DNA of 64,000 bases, taken from NCBI GenBank assembly GCA_031177985.1, contig JAPSJW010000001.1, positions 372,001-436,000 of the forward strand. The letters are read 5' to 3'. This document shows, one piece after another, positions 42,535 to 51,160 of this stretch. The notes under the pieces were generated by a model. That model was not told where the DNA came from. It saw only the letters and a program-made list of their open reading frames with translations, and did not search any database. The position numbers and the translations under genes were made by a program. Position 1 is the stretch's first letter. Every line of letters begins with the position of its first letter. This DNA is from Microbacteriaceae bacterium (GTDB lineage Bacteria > Actinomycetota > Actinomycetes > Actinomycetales > Microbacteriaceae).

Positions 42535-43346
42535 GGATCGACGCGCACGTGCACCTGTGGGATCTCGAGCACGGCGACTACGACTGGCTGACTCCCGGAA
42601 CGATGCCCCTCGGCCGCACCTTCCGCCTGGCGGAGCTCGAACCGCAGCTCGACGCGGCAGGCGTGGACGCGGTGGTGCTCGTGCAGGCGGCGGACAACCG
42701 CGGTGACACCGAGTCGATGCTCGCCGTCGCCGAGACGGGCGATCGCGTCGCCGGCGTCGTCGGCTGGATCGATCTGCTGCGGCCGGCGGACGTCGACGCG
42801 GCGCTCGACGAGATGACCACGCATCCCTCTTTCAAGGGGGTCCGCCATCTCATCCACGGGGAGCCGGACGCCGACTGGCTTCTGAGGATCGAGGTTCGGC
42901 GCAGTCTCCGCAGACTCGCCGAGCGGGGGCTGAGCTTCGACGTAGTGGGAGTCGTGCCGCGGCATCTCCAGCACGCGCTCACCCTGGCGCGCGAACTGCC
43001 TGAGCTGCGCCTCGTGATCGACCACCTCGGCACGCCACCCGTCGGCCGCCAGGACGACGGTTGGGCCGCCGTCATGAGCGACCTCTCCGGCGAGCCCAAC
43101 GTCTTCGTGAAGCTGTCGGGGTTCACGACGATGGGCAGCGGGCTAGAGCTGCGTCCCTACGTGGACGTCGTGCTGGAGCGCTTCGGCCCTGAGCGCACGC
43201 TGTACGGGAGCGATTGGCCGGTCTCGACCGTCGCGACGGAGTACGCGGAGACCTATAGCGCCTCGGCAGCGCTCCTCGACGGCCTCTCGCACTCGGAGCG
43301 AGACGCAGTACTGGGGGGCACAGCGCGACGCGTCTACCGGCTCTGA
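42531..43346 (+). CDS. amidohydrolase-family protein, probable L-fuconolactonase
   Basis: A 271-residue TIM-barrel hydrolase of the amidohydrolase-2 group (COG3618): [19 protein letters not shown] gives the metal-binding HxH, then GVRHLIHGEPD, LVIDHLGTPPVG, VFVKLSGFTT and RTLYGSDWPVST (the metal Asp). Such enzymes open L-fucono- and related sugar lactones. GTG start overlaps the fucosidase stop, so both are made together. Its last 13 bases overlap the 3' end of the convergent GntR gene. Confidence 0.93.
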   Translation: MRIDAHVHLWDLEHGDYDWLTPGTMPLGRTFRLAELEPQLDAAGVDAVVLVQAADNRGDTESMLAVAETGDRVAGVVGWIDLLRPADVDAALDEMTTHPSFKGVRHLIHGEPDADWLLRIEVRRSLRRLAERGLSFDVVGVVPRHLQHALTLARELPELRLVIDHLGTPPVGRQDDGWAAVMSDLSGEPNVFVKLSGFTTMGSGLELRPYVDVVLERFGPERTLYGSDWPVSTVATEYAETYSASAALLDGLSHSERDAVLGGTARRVYRL

Positions 43347-44083
43347 CCGGCGGCCTCGCCGGGGGCCTGGTCCCCGATCGGCGACCGCTCCGGCGAGATC
43401 GTCGGAGCGAGCCGAGCGTATGAGCGCTCGATATGGGTCAGCATCGCCGAAGAGGCAGCGGCTCCGTCGCCGGCGCGGATGGCCAGGAGCACCGCCTCGT
43501 GTTCGTCGCTCGTCTCCTTGGTGAGCCCGTCGTCGAAGTAGAGGCGGTAGATGTGCAGGTGCGCGCGCAGGCGCACGATCGCGTCGGAGAGCAGGTCGTT
43601 GCCGGAGTGCCGGGCGATGAGCGCGTGGAATCGGGCGTCCCGCTCGGCGAAGTCCCGATAGTCCTGGTAGCGCTCATCGGCGGATCGCTGCGCCTCGCCC
43701 CGCGCGTGCATCGCCTCGAACACGGCCTGCAGCTCGTCGAGCGCGTCCTGCGGCATCCGCCCCGTCGCGAGTCGTGCGGACGCCGGTTCCAGCAGCCCAC
43801 GCAACTCGAACAGCTGCCGCAGCCCCTCGGAGTCGAGCAGGGGCGCTGCCGTGTAGCCCTTCAGGGGCTTCTTGAGAACGAGCCCCTCGGACTCGAGCCT
43901 CGCGAGCGCCTCGCGCACCGGTGTCGGCGACACGTCGAGCTGGCGGGCGATTCCGTCGATGCTGGCACGCGCTCCGGGCTCGATGACACGATCCATCAGC
44001 AGGCCGAGGACCGCGTCATACACCTCGTCGGCGAGCGCCCGGCGCGCGGGAAGGTGTCGCGACCGATCCGCCGTGCTGCTCAC
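43334..44083 (-). CDS. GntR-family regulator, FCD (FadR-like) type
   Basis: A 249-residue regulator: winged HTH at about 12-80 (ALADEVYDAVLGLLMDRVIEPGARASIDGIARQLDVSPTPVREALARLESEGLV), then an all-helical FCD effector domain (RDARFHALIARHSGNDLL with metal-binding His/Asp positions and a final EHEAVLLAIRAGDG). Such regulators typically sense carboxylic-acid sugars such as fuconate. Its place in the cluster makes it the likely binder of the CCTATAGG palindromes. GTG start. Confidence 0.93.
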   Translation of the reverse strand: MSSTADRSRHLPARRALADEVYDAVLGLLMDRVIEPGARASIDGIARQLDVSPTPVREALARLESEGLVLKKPLKGYTAAPLLDSEGLRQLFELRGLLEPASARLATGRMPQDALDELQAVFEAMHARGEAQRSADERYQDYRDFAERDARFHALIARHSGNDLLSDAIVRLRAHLHIYRLYFDDGLTKETSDEHEAVLLAIRAGDGAAASSAMLTHIERSYARLAPTISPERSPIGDQAPGEAAGQSR

Positions 44084-44089
44084 GCCCCC

Positions 44090-44095
44090 ATGCTA
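44090..44095 (-). promoter_or_regulatory. -10 element TAGCAT of the GntR/FCD gene
   Basis: Minus-strand TAGCAT ends six bases before the GTG at 44083, consistent with leaderless transcription. No CCTATAGG lies here, so the regulator does not appear to repress itself through that motif. Confidence 0.45.
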
Positions 44096-44191
44096 TTCGC
44101 GCTGAGATCGCGCCGACCCCCTAGGCGGTGCGGAAGGGGCTCAAGTGCAACCTCGCCGCCACGGCGTAACCCCGGGGCAGAGACGAGCGCG

Positions 44192-45220
44192 TCAGACCCG
44201 GCGCGGAGTGCTCTCCCGCAGCACGACCGACGACGCGACCGCGGCGCTCGCCGTGTGCCCGTCCTCGCCGAGCGCGATCTCGACGGCCGTCCGGCCGACC
44301 TCCTCGAGCGGGATGCGCACGGTCGTGAGCGGCGGCGTCACGTCGCGCGCACTCGACACGTCGTCGAAGCCGGCGATCGCGATCTGCTCCGGAACCCGCA
44401 CTCCGCGGTCGCGCAGCGCCGCCATCGCGCCGATCGCCATCACGTCGTTGACCGCGAACACGAGGTCGATGTCCTCGAGTCCCGCGTCGATCAGCTCGAG
44501 CATCGAGGCGTAGCCGCCGTCGCGCGTGAATTCCCCTGTACGGATGCGCTCCGGCGACACCGCGACGCCGGCGGTCGCCGCGCCCTCCACGAATCCCTCC
44601 ACGCGGTCTCGCGCGGTCATCAGGTTCACCGCGCCGCCGAGGATCGCGAAGGAGCGGTATCCGGCCTCGACCAGCTCGATCGCGAGGTCGCGGGCGCCTG
44701 CGCGGTTGTCGATGCTGACGGTCGCGAACGGCAGCTCGTGCTGGCTGATGATGACGACGCGCCCGCCGTTGGCCGCGAAGGCGTCGAGCTCGTCGACGAG
44801 CACGTCACGTCCGGTGCCGTCGACCACCCTGGAGCCGGCGAGCACCATGACGCGGGGACGCTGCCCGCGCAGGGAGCGCACGAGCTCCGCCTCGCGCAGC
44901 GGGTCGCGGCCGGTGACGGCGATCGTCACGACGAGGCCGGCCTTCTCGGCGGCGTTCGCCACGCCGGCCGCGATCGTCGAGAAGAACGGGTCGGAGATGT
45001 CGGCGACGAGCAGCGTGACCGTGTTCGAGGTGCCCTTCGCCACGGCCTGAGCCGAGAGGTTCGGGGTGTAGTTCAGCTTCGCCGCGGCGGCGAGCACCCG
45101 CTCCCGGTAGGCCTCCGCGACACGCCGCGTGCTGCCGTTGACGACACGGGATGCCGTGGCGAGGGAGACCCCGGCCTCGCGGGCCACATCCTCGAGAGTG
45201 GGCGCGCTCGACGTGCTCAC
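44192..45220 (-). CDS. LacI-family transcriptional regulator
   Basis: A 342-residue regulator: LacI HTH at residues 7-30 (PTLEDVAREAGVSLATASRVVNGSTRRV) with hinge to about 60, followed by a periplasmic-binding-protein-type ligand domain (TVTLLVADISDPFFSTIAAGV, VIISQHELPFATVSIDNRAGA, FAVNDVMAIGAMAAL, IAGFDDVSSARDVTPPLTTVRIP). It is divergent from the GH1 beta-glucosidase gene, so it probably controls that gene. The GTG start at 45220 lacks a strong ribosome site. Confidence 0.93.
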   Translation of the reverse strand: MSTSSAPTLEDVAREAGVSLATASRVVNGSTRRVAEAYRERVLAAAAKLNYTPNLSAQAVAKGTSNTVTLLVADISDPFFSTIAAGVANAAEKAGLVVTIAVTGRDPLREAELVRSLRGQRPRVMVLAGSRVVDGTGRDVLVDELDAFAANGGRVVIISQHELPFATVSIDNRAGARDLAIELVEAGYRSFAILGGAVNLMTARDRVEGFVEGAATAGVAVSPERIRTGEFTRDGGYASMLELIDAGLEDIDLVFAVNDVMAIGAMAALRDRGVRVPEQIAIAGFDDVSSARDVTPPLTTVRIPLEEVGRTAVEIALGEDGHTASAAVASSVVLRESTPRRV

Positions 45221-45325
45221 GGCATCCGCTCGGCGTCGACTCGGGTGTCCAGCACGGCACGAGCCTAACGGTGGGTCCGCGAACCTTTGAAAGAATCGAC
45301 GGAGCGATAAGGAAAGGAACCCACC

Positions 45326-46483
45326 ATGCCCTTCCCCGAAGGTTTTCTGTGGGGCGCCTCCACGGCGGCGCACCAGGTCGAAGGCAACAACACGACGAGC
45401 GACTGGTGGGCGCGCGAGCACGGTCGGCTGGAGGGCGAAGCCCCGGTCGAGCAGCCGTCGGGGGACGCCGCGGACAGTTACCACCGATACCCCGACGACA
45501 TGCGGATGCTGCGCGACGCGGGCCTCGACACCTACCGCTTCAGCATGGAGTGGGCGCGCATCGAGCCCGAGCAGGGTCACTTCTCTCGGGCCCAGCTCGA
45601 GCACTACCGACGGATGGTCGGCACCGCTCGGGAGCTCGGCCTCACGCCGATGGTGACGATGCACCACTTCACCAACCCGGCGTGGTTCGCCCGGGAGATC
45701 GGCTGGAGCGACCCGCGCAGTGTCGACTACTTCGCCCGCTACGTGCAGATCGCGCTGCGCGTGCTCGGCGACGCGGACCTCGTCTGCACGATCAACGAGC
45801 CGAACATGCTGGCGACGATCTTCGCCGGCTCGAACCGCGAATGGAGCGGCGTCGGAATCCCTCCCGGCGACGAGACGATCACCGAGCACCTGCTCTCCTC
45901 GCACCAGCTCGCCGTGGCGCTCGCCCGGTCGGAGGGGAAGAAGGCGGGCTGGTCGGTGGCGACCCTGGCCGCGATGCCCGAGCCGGGCTTCGATCAGGCG
46001 GCGGACGAGTGGAGCCGCAGCCGCGAGGACGTCTTCCTCGACGCCGCTCGCAGCGACGACTGGATCGGCATCCAGGCCTACAGCCGCGTGCGCATCGGCG
46101 AGGGCGGCGCGCTTGAGGTGCCCGACGGCGCAGAGACGACCCTCACCGGGTGGGAGTACTTCCCCGGCGCGCTGGAGCACGGCATCCGTCGTTCGTGGGA
46201 GCGCAACGGCAGGCCGATCTTCGTGACCGAGAACGGCATCGCGACAGCGGATGACGAGCGTCGCATCGCGTACACCCGCGGCGCTCTGGAGGGGGTCGAG
46301 TCGGCTCTCCGCGATGGGATCGACGTTCGCGGCTACCTGCACTGGAGCCTGCTCGACAACTACGAATGGGGCACGTTCGCGCCGACCTTCGGCCTTGCGA
46401 GCTGGGACCCGGTGACCTTCGAGCGGCGCCCGAAGCGCTCGCTCGGGTGGCTCGGCGAGGTGGCCCGCCGCAACGCGCTCTAA
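45326..46483 (+). CDS. GH1 family beta-glucosidase
   Basis: A 385-residue retaining glycosidase. Catalytic acid/base is Glu in CTINEPNML (NEP motif) and nucleophile is Glu in IFVTENGIA (TENG motif). FPEGFLWGASTAAHQVEGNN at the N-terminus is the GH1 signature; LDTYRFSMEWARIEPEQG and GYLHWSLLDNYEWGTFAPTFGL complete the fold. It is somewhat short for GH1 (usually 440-480) but all core motifs are there. There is no signal peptide. AAGGAAAGGA precedes the ATG. Confidence 0.95.
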   Translation: MPFPEGFLWGASTAAHQVEGNNTTSDWWAREHGRLEGEAPVEQPSGDAADSYHRYPDDMRMLRDAGLDTYRFSMEWARIEPEQGHFSRAQLEHYRRMVGTARELGLTPMVTMHHFTNPAWFAREIGWSDPRSVDYFARYVQIALRVLGDADLVCTINEPNMLATIFAGSNREWSGVGIPPGDETITEHLLSSHQLAVALARSEGKKAGWSVATLAAMPEPGFDQAADEWSRSREDVFLDAARSDDWIGIQAYSRVRIGEGGALEVPDGAETTLTGWEYFPGALEHGIRRSWERNGRPIFVTENGIATADDERRIAYTRGALEGVESALRDGIDVRGYLHWSLLDNYEWGTFAPTFGLASWDPVTFERRPKRSLGWLGEVARRNAL

Positions 46484-46839
46484 GACGCGGTGGCTGCCTC
46501 AGCGGGCTGATCGTTCCACCGCTGCCCCCACTGCACGAGGGGCTGCAGTGACCCGAGCAGATCCGCGCCTCGGGGTGTGAGCCCGTATCTCACCTGCACT
46601 GGAGTGGTGGGGATGATGGTGCGCTCGACGAGGCCGTCGCCGACGAGCTCCTTGAGACGCACGGCAAGCATCCGGTCGGAGATGCCGATGACGCTGGCGC
46701 GCACGTCGGAGAACCGGGTGTCGCCCCGGTGCAGAGCGAGCAGGATCGCGGCGCTCCACCGCTGACCGACGAGCTCGACGGCGGAGAGGAAGTGACGGCA
46801 CTGGTCGTCGTCGATGTGTCGGAGGGTCGGGATATGCAC
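46480..46839 (-). CDS. HxlR-family transcriptional regulator
   Basis: A 119-residue winged HTH: CRHFLSAVELVGQRWSAAILLALHRGDTRFSDVRASVIGISDRMLAVRLKELVGDGLVERTI is the full HxlR domain, with the conserved C-terminal RYGLTPRGADLLGSL. The GTG at 46839 gives a family-typical length and has a TACTAT -10 hexamer six bases before it. An ATG at 46905 would overlap the divergent gene's start and was not used. It probably regulates the adjacent flavoenzyme fusion; HxlR regulators often respond to electrophiles. Confidence 0.88.
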   Translation of the reverse strand: MHIPTLRHIDDDQCRHFLSAVELVGQRWSAAILLALHRGDTRFSDVRASVIGISDRMLAVRLKELVGDGLVERTIIPTTPVQVRYGLTPRGADLLGSLQPLVQWGQRWNDQPAEAATAS

Positions 46840-46845
46840 TAACCC

Positions 46846-46851
46846 ATAGTA
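46846..46851 (-). promoter_or_regulatory. -10 element TACTAT of the HxlR gene
   Basis: Minus-strand TACTAT ends six bases before the GTG at 46839 and supports that start. Confidence 0.5.
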
Positions 46852-46903
46852 AGTCGCTTCTCCGGCGATTGCAGGGTGCGCCCGATAAGGGCACCCTCGA
46901 CTC

Positions 46904-49147
46904 ATGCCCGACTACGGTCATCCGCTTCGATTCGGAACCTTCATCACGCCCGCCGCCGCACAGCCTCAGAACGTCGTCGCCCTCGCGCAGCACACCGAGC
47001 GCGCCGGCCTCGACCTGGTCACCTTCCAGGACCATCCCTACCAGCCGGCGTTCCTCGACACCCTGACCCTGCTCACCTGGGTCTCCGCGCAGACCGAGCG
47101 TGTGCACGTGTCGGCCAACGTGCACAGCGTGCCGCTGCGCCCGCCCGCCGTGCTCGCGAAGGCGGCCGCGAGCCTGGACCTGCTGAGCGGGGGGCGGTTC
47201 GAGCTCGGCCTCGGGGCGGGCGCCTTCTGGGACGCGATCGAAGGGCTCGGCGCACCCCGCCGCACCGCGGGTCAGGCGGTGACGGCGCTGTCGGAGGCGA
47301 TCGACGTCATCCGCTCGCTGTGGGCGACGGATGAGCGCCGCCCGCTGAAGTACCAGGGCACCTATTACTCGCTGAACGGCGCCAAGCGCGGGCCCGCGCC
47401 CGGCACGCGCATCCCGATCGCCCTCGGGGCCTACAAGCCGCGGATGCTGCGCCTCGTCGGCGAGAAGGCCGACGGCTGGCTGCCGTCGCAGGGCTATCTG
47501 GGGCCCGGCGCCCTGCAGGAGGGGAACGCGACGATCGACGCCGCTGCGGTCGACGCGGGGCGCGACCCCCGGGAGATCCGCAGGATGCTGAACGTGTCCC
47601 CGCCCCAGAGCGGCGACGCCGCATCGTGGATCGGCGAGCTCGTGTCCCTCGCCGCCGAGGATGGGGTCAGCACGTTCATCCTCGCCGCCGACGACGCCCG
47701 GCTCATCCAGATCTTCGGCGAGCAGGTGGCCCCCGCGGTGCGGGAGGCGGTCGCCGACGAGCGCCGCGACCGGGGCACCGTGGCGGGGACGGTGCGTCCC
47801 GCTGCCGCCCTTGCGCTCCGACGCGAGGGCATCGACTACGACGCCGTTCCCGAGGGAGTCGAGGCCATCGAGCCTGGTGATGCCTCCTTTCCGCGGGTGA
47901 GGTCGAACTACCTGCGTGGGGGCAACCCCGGGCTGGTGCTCCGTCCCCGTGATACCGCCGGAGTGGTCGAGGCGCTCGCCTTTGCGCGTCGGCAGCCCGT
48001 CCCGCTGGGCATCCGCTCGGGGGGACACGGGGTCTCCGGACGCTCGACGAACGACGGCGGCATCGTGCTCGACCTCACGCACCTCGACGGCATCGAGGTG
48101 CTCGATGAGGCGACCCGTCGCATCCGAGTCGGTGCCGGCGCGCGCTGGGGCGAGGTCGCCGCTGTGCTCGACCGGTACGGATGGGCGCTGAGCTCCGGCG
48201 ACTACGGGGGAGTCGGGGTCGGCGGGCTCGCGACGACGGGCGGCATCGGCTGGCTTGTCCGCGAGCACGGGCTCACGATCGACCACCTGCGAGCCCTCGA
48301 GGTGGTGCTCGCCGACGGGCGCGTCGCGCGTGCTTCCGAGACGGAGGAGCAGGATCTCTTCTGGGGGATGCGCGGCGCCGGCGCCAACTTCGGCATCGCC
48401 ACCTCGTTTCAGTTCGAGGTCGACGAGGTCGGTCCGGTCGGCTGGGCCCAGCTCGTGCAGGCGCCGAGCGACCTCGCGGAGTACCTGCAGCGCTGGGGCG
48501 AGGTCGTCAGCGGCTCGCCGCGCGACCTCACCGCGAACCTCATCATCGGCCGGTCGAGCGGGCAGACAGTCGCGACCGTGATGGCGCTCGTGGACTCCGA
48601 CGACCCTGACACGATCCTCGCCCGGCTGCAGCCGATCGCCGACCTGGCGCCCCTCGTCGACTCGTCGGTGCAGGTGACGGCGTATGCAGCGGTGATGGGG
48701 AACGCGTCGAACGAGCCGCATCAGGGGCAGGGTGAGCCGCTCACCCGTTCGGTGCTCGTCGATGCCCTCACCCCCGAGGTGGCGGAGCTGTCGCGGCAGC
48801 TCGTCGAGTCAGGTACGTCGCGCTTCTTCCAAGTGCGATCGGTCGGCGGCGCAGTTGCCGATGTGCCGCCGGACGCGACCGCCTACGGACACCGCTCGGC
48901 GGGTTTCTCGATCGTCGCCTTCGGCAGCGACGCTGCCCGGCTCGACGGCTATTGGTCGCGGCTGCGGGCGCTCGGCTCGGGCCTCTACCTCTCCTTCGAG
49001 ACCTCCCGGGATCCGGCGCTGCTCGAGCAGGCCTTCGGCGCCGGCAACCTCGAGCGGCTGCGCGAGCTGAAGCGACGCTACGACCCGGAGAACGTGTTCG
49101 ACGGCAACTTCCCCATCGACGCAGGAGCCGCCACACTGTCGGCATGA
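46904..49147 (+). CDS. fusion of luciferase-like monooxygenase and FAD-linked (BBE-type) oxidase
   Basis: A 747-residue two-flavoenzyme chain. Residues about 8-290 are an F420/FMN-dependent luciferase-like TIM barrel (FGTFITPAAAQPQNVVALAQHTERAGLDLVTFQDHP, GGRFELGLGAGAF, RIPIALGAYKPRMLRLVGEKADGWLPS). Residues about 320-740 are a VAO-type FAD oxidase with IRSGGHGVSGRSTNDGG (covalent-FAD His near 371), GGLATTGGIGWLVREHGLTID lacking the second, cysteinyl FAD attachment, and a C-terminal BBE segment (NVFDGNFPI). The linker is about 30 residues. Each half alone is full-length, so this looks like a real fusion and not read-through. It is divergent from an HxlR gene and coupled to a GyrI-like gene. 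Confidence 0.93.
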   Translation: MPDYGHPLRFGTFITPAAAQPQNVVALAQHTERAGLDLVTFQDHPYQPAFLDTLTLLTWVSAQTERVHVSANVHSVPLRPPAVLAKAAASLDLLSGGRFELGLGAGAFWDAIEGLGAPRRTAGQAVTALSEAIDVIRSLWATDERRPLKYQGTYYSLNGAKRGPAPGTRIPIALGAYKPRMLRLVGEKADGWLPSQGYLGPGALQEGNATIDAAAVDAGRDPREIRRMLNVSPPQSGDAASWIGELVSLAAEDGVSTFILAADDARLIQIFGEQVAPAVREAVADERRDRGTVAGTVRPAAALALRREGIDYDAVPEGVEAIEPGDASFPRVRSNYLRGGNPGLVLRPRDTAGVVEALAFARRQPVPLGIRSGGHGVSGRSTNDGGIVLDLTHLDGIEVLDEATRRIRVGAGARWGEVAAVLDRYGWALSSGDYGGVGVGGLATTGGIGWLVREHGLTIDHLRALEVVLADGRVARASETEEQDLFWGMRGAGANFGIATSFQFEVDEVGPVGWAQLVQAPSDLAEYLQRWGEVVSGSPRDLTANLIIGRSSGQTVATVMALVDSDDPDTILARLQPIADLAPLVDSSVQVTAYAAVMGNASNEPHQGQGEPLTRSVLVDALTPEVAELSRQLVESGTSRFFQVRSVGGAVADVPPDATAYGHRSAGFSIVAFGSDAARLDGYWSRLRALGSGLYLSFETSRDPALLEQAFGAGNLERLRELKRRYDPENVFDGNFPIDAGAATLSA

Positions 49148-49755
49148 GCGTGTCGCCGCCTGCTGCGAAGTACGACCTGAAGCGTGAGCTGCGGCACCTC
49201 TACGCCCCGAAGCCCGGCCGCTTCGAGCTCGTCGAGGTGCCACCGCTCAACTACCTGGCGATCGACGGCTCTGGCGACCCGAACGCGTCGCCCGAGTACG
49301 CGGCGGCCGTCGAGGCGCTGTTCGGCCTGGCCTATGTGGTGAAGTTCCACAGCAAGCGGGAGCTCGGCCGGGACTTCGTGGTCGGTCCGCTAGAGGGCCT
49401 CTGGCGCGCCGACGACCCCGCGACGTTCGTCACGCGTGAGAAGACCGCCTGGAGCTGGACGATGCTCATCGCGCAGCCGCCGTGGATCGAGGAGGCGCAC
49501 GTCGAGGCGGCGCGCAAGCAGGCATCCGCTGTTCGCCTCGTGACGATCGAGGAGGGGCCGTCCGTGCAGACCCTGCACATCGGTCCGTACGACGACGAGG
49601 GCCCGACCCTCGCGCGGCTGCACGATGAGTGGATGCCGGAGCACGGCTACACCTGGGGCGGCGACCATCATGAGATCTACCTCGGAGACCCGCGGCGCAC
49701 CGTACCCGAGAAGCTGCGCACCGTGCTGCGGCAGCCGGTGCGGACTGTCGGCTAG
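49144..49755 (+). CDS. GyrI-like small-molecule-binding protein
   Basis: A 203-residue stand-alone GyrI-like (SBD) domain: AKYDLKRELRHLYAPKPGRFELVEVPPLNYLAIDGSGDPN at the N-terminus and VQTLHIGPYDDEGPTLARLHDEWMPEHGYT near the end are characteristic. Such domains bind or slowly hydrolyse drug-like aromatic ligands. Its ATG overlaps the stop of the fusion flavoenzyme gene (ATGA), so it is probably part of the same detoxification or oxidation unit. Confidence 0.92.
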   Translation: MSVSPPAAKYDLKRELRHLYAPKPGRFELVEVPPLNYLAIDGSGDPNASPEYAAAVEALFGLAYVVKFHSKRELGRDFVVGPLEGLWRADDPATFVTREKTAWSWTMLIAQPPWIEEAHVEAARKQASAVRLVTIEEGPSVQTLHIGPYDDEGPTLARLHDEWMPEHGYTWGGDHHEIYLGDPRRTVPEKLRTVLRQPVRTVG

Positions 49756-50131
49756 GCGCGGAACCAGGGGCCTCGTCGACAACGCGCGGATTCCGCGGGA
49801 GACGATCTAGCGGCCCCGCGATGTCGTCGCGCGGAACCGGAGTGCGAATCGGGTAGGAGTGCGTAGTGACTCAACGAGAACGGCCCGAGCCCGGCGCAGC
49901 GGGATCGGGGCGCTGTGACCGCTCCCGATGGGAGCGCGGTCAGGAGTCGCTCGGGCAGCCCGCTTGTGAGGCGACGACTCTGAGCCGCGGCGGCGCTCAC
50001 ATCGGATTCAGAAACACAATTCGCGGCCCGCGCTTCGCGCGGGCCGCCGACCCTCCTACCGCTGCGCGATCGACCCGCGACAGGCCGCTGATCGGGTGCT
50101 TCCCGGACGTGCAAGCCCTCAGTGCGCTAGC
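49756..50131. other. 376-base region without a convincing gene; junction to the accessory patch
   Basis: Open frames on both strands here (49866-50144 plus, 49752-50114 minus) have no ribosome site and no recognisable protein. A perfect ten-base hairpin (50024-50046, CGGCCCGCGC with a TTC loop) is present, without a U-run. From here to about 52950 base composition is visibly less GC-rich than the flanks. Confidence 0.6.
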
Positions 50132-50608
50132 TCAAGGTGACTGACTGGTGAGCTCCGCAATCGGTATCTCCTCGGCTTCATTGCCACCCGGTATGTGCAG
50201 AACTTCATCGTCCGGGCACGAAACATCGGTGTAGTTCACCACTTTGCCCGTGCCGTAGATAACGTCGGCGGAGAAACAGCTGAAGATCCAGGCCTGTCGA
50301 TATGAGAGGCCCCCGCCCTCCTCGGTCATGGCAGTGACGACCGCTTCGATTGTGCCTTTCTCAGGTCCAGCTGTCGCCGCATGTATGCATAGCTGACGTG
50401 CACAACTTGGGGACACTCCGTCGCTCAGCGACGATTGCGATAGTGCCGCCTCGACGAAAGAAGCTTCAGTTAGGCCTGGACCGATGGTGCCCATGGTGTG
50501 CTCAAAGGTCTCGATCAGCTGTTCCGCCTCAGGCTCACTCGGGTGGGAACAGGCGCACAACGACCCGGCTAGGAGGACCAGACCGGTACTTGCAATTGCC
50601 CTTTTCAT
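50132..50608 (-). CDS. lipoprotein of unknown function
   Basis: A 158-residue exported lipoprotein: lysine/arginine N-terminus, hydrophobic stretch and lipobox LLAGSLC ending at residue 18, then a Ser/Pro/Glu linker (SHPSEPEAEQ). The mature domain has two to four cysteines (SCARQLCIH, FSCFSADV, DVSCPDD), probably forming disulphides. GAGGAG ten bases upstream of the ATG supports the start. Codon use is less GC-biased than neighbouring core genes. No family recognised. Confidence 0.82.
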   Translation of the reverse strand: MKRAIASTGLVLLAGSLCACSHPSEPEAEQLIETFEHTMGTIGPGLTEASFVEAALSQSSLSDGVSPSCARQLCIHAATAGPEKGTIEAVVTAMTEEGGGLSYRQAWIFSCFSADVIYGTGKVVNYTDVSCPDDEVLHIPGGNEAEEIPIAELTSQSP

Positions 50609-50657
50609 CGCTCGACTCTCCTCGTCAGCGTGATGATGACCGCCCACGTCGACCGCT

Positions 50658-51110
50658 TCACCGAGACAGATCCGCCTCGGACCGTCCCGACTCGACTGCA
50701 GGGCGAGAAGGACGGGCTTCGCTCGAGCTGGCCGTCCGACCGATCTCAGCTGCAGCAACCCCGTACCCCATCGCTGCAACCGCTGTCGCGGACGTGGCAG
50801 CGGGGGAGCCCACCCGTCGCGCCTCGCTCGCAATCCACGCGGCGACGTCGGCCGGGTCAGCGTCGAGTCCGTACGAGGACTGCACCGTGTCCAAACCGCC
50901 GGCGATATCGAAGAACCACACCGCCGGCTCCAGCGCCGGCTCGATCGACGCCGTGTCCGGCGGATCATCCTTTCCACCGCGCCGCCCGAGGTCGATCTGC
51001 AGCGTCCACGATTCGCCGCCCATGTCGGCGACGAGCTCCACCGCGAACGGCAGCCGCGCCGCAACCTCACGGACGATCGCGTCGACCCGCTCCTGTCCCA
51101 GATCCGTCAT
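50658..51110 (-). CDS. hypothetical protein, possibly immunity-like
   Basis: A 150-residue soluble protein. The first 95 residues look folded (VREVAARLPFAVELVADMGGESWTLQIDLGRRG, VWFFDIAGGLDTVQSSYGLDADPADVAAWIASEA); the last 50 are Ala/Ser/Arg-rich and of low complexity. No family recognised; size and acidic character resemble bacterial immunity proteins, which is only a guess. It lies between the lipoprotein and the VbhA-like antitoxin on the same strand. Confidence 0.6.
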   Translation of the reverse strand: MTDLGQERVDAIVREVAARLPFAVELVADMGGESWTLQIDLGRRGGKDDPPDTASIEPALEPAVWFFDIAGGLDTVQSSYGLDADPADVAAWIASEARRVGSPAATSATAVAAMGYGVAAAEIGRTASSSEARPSRPAVESGRSEADLSR

Positions 51111-51160
51111 GTCGACACTCTCTCACCATCGGCCGACCGAACGGCCAGATCGCCCCCCGC

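Noticed and set aside
50024-50046. Ten-base perfect GC hairpin read as a terminator
   Set aside because: It lies more than 260 bases after the nearest gene end on the plus strand and lacks a U-run; it is mentioned only as part of the gene-free stretch.
49866-50144. A plus-strand frame of 92 codons (and a minus frame at 49752-50114) in the gene-free stretch
   Set aside because: No ribosome site, -10 element or recognisable motif, and composition like shadow frames elsewhere.
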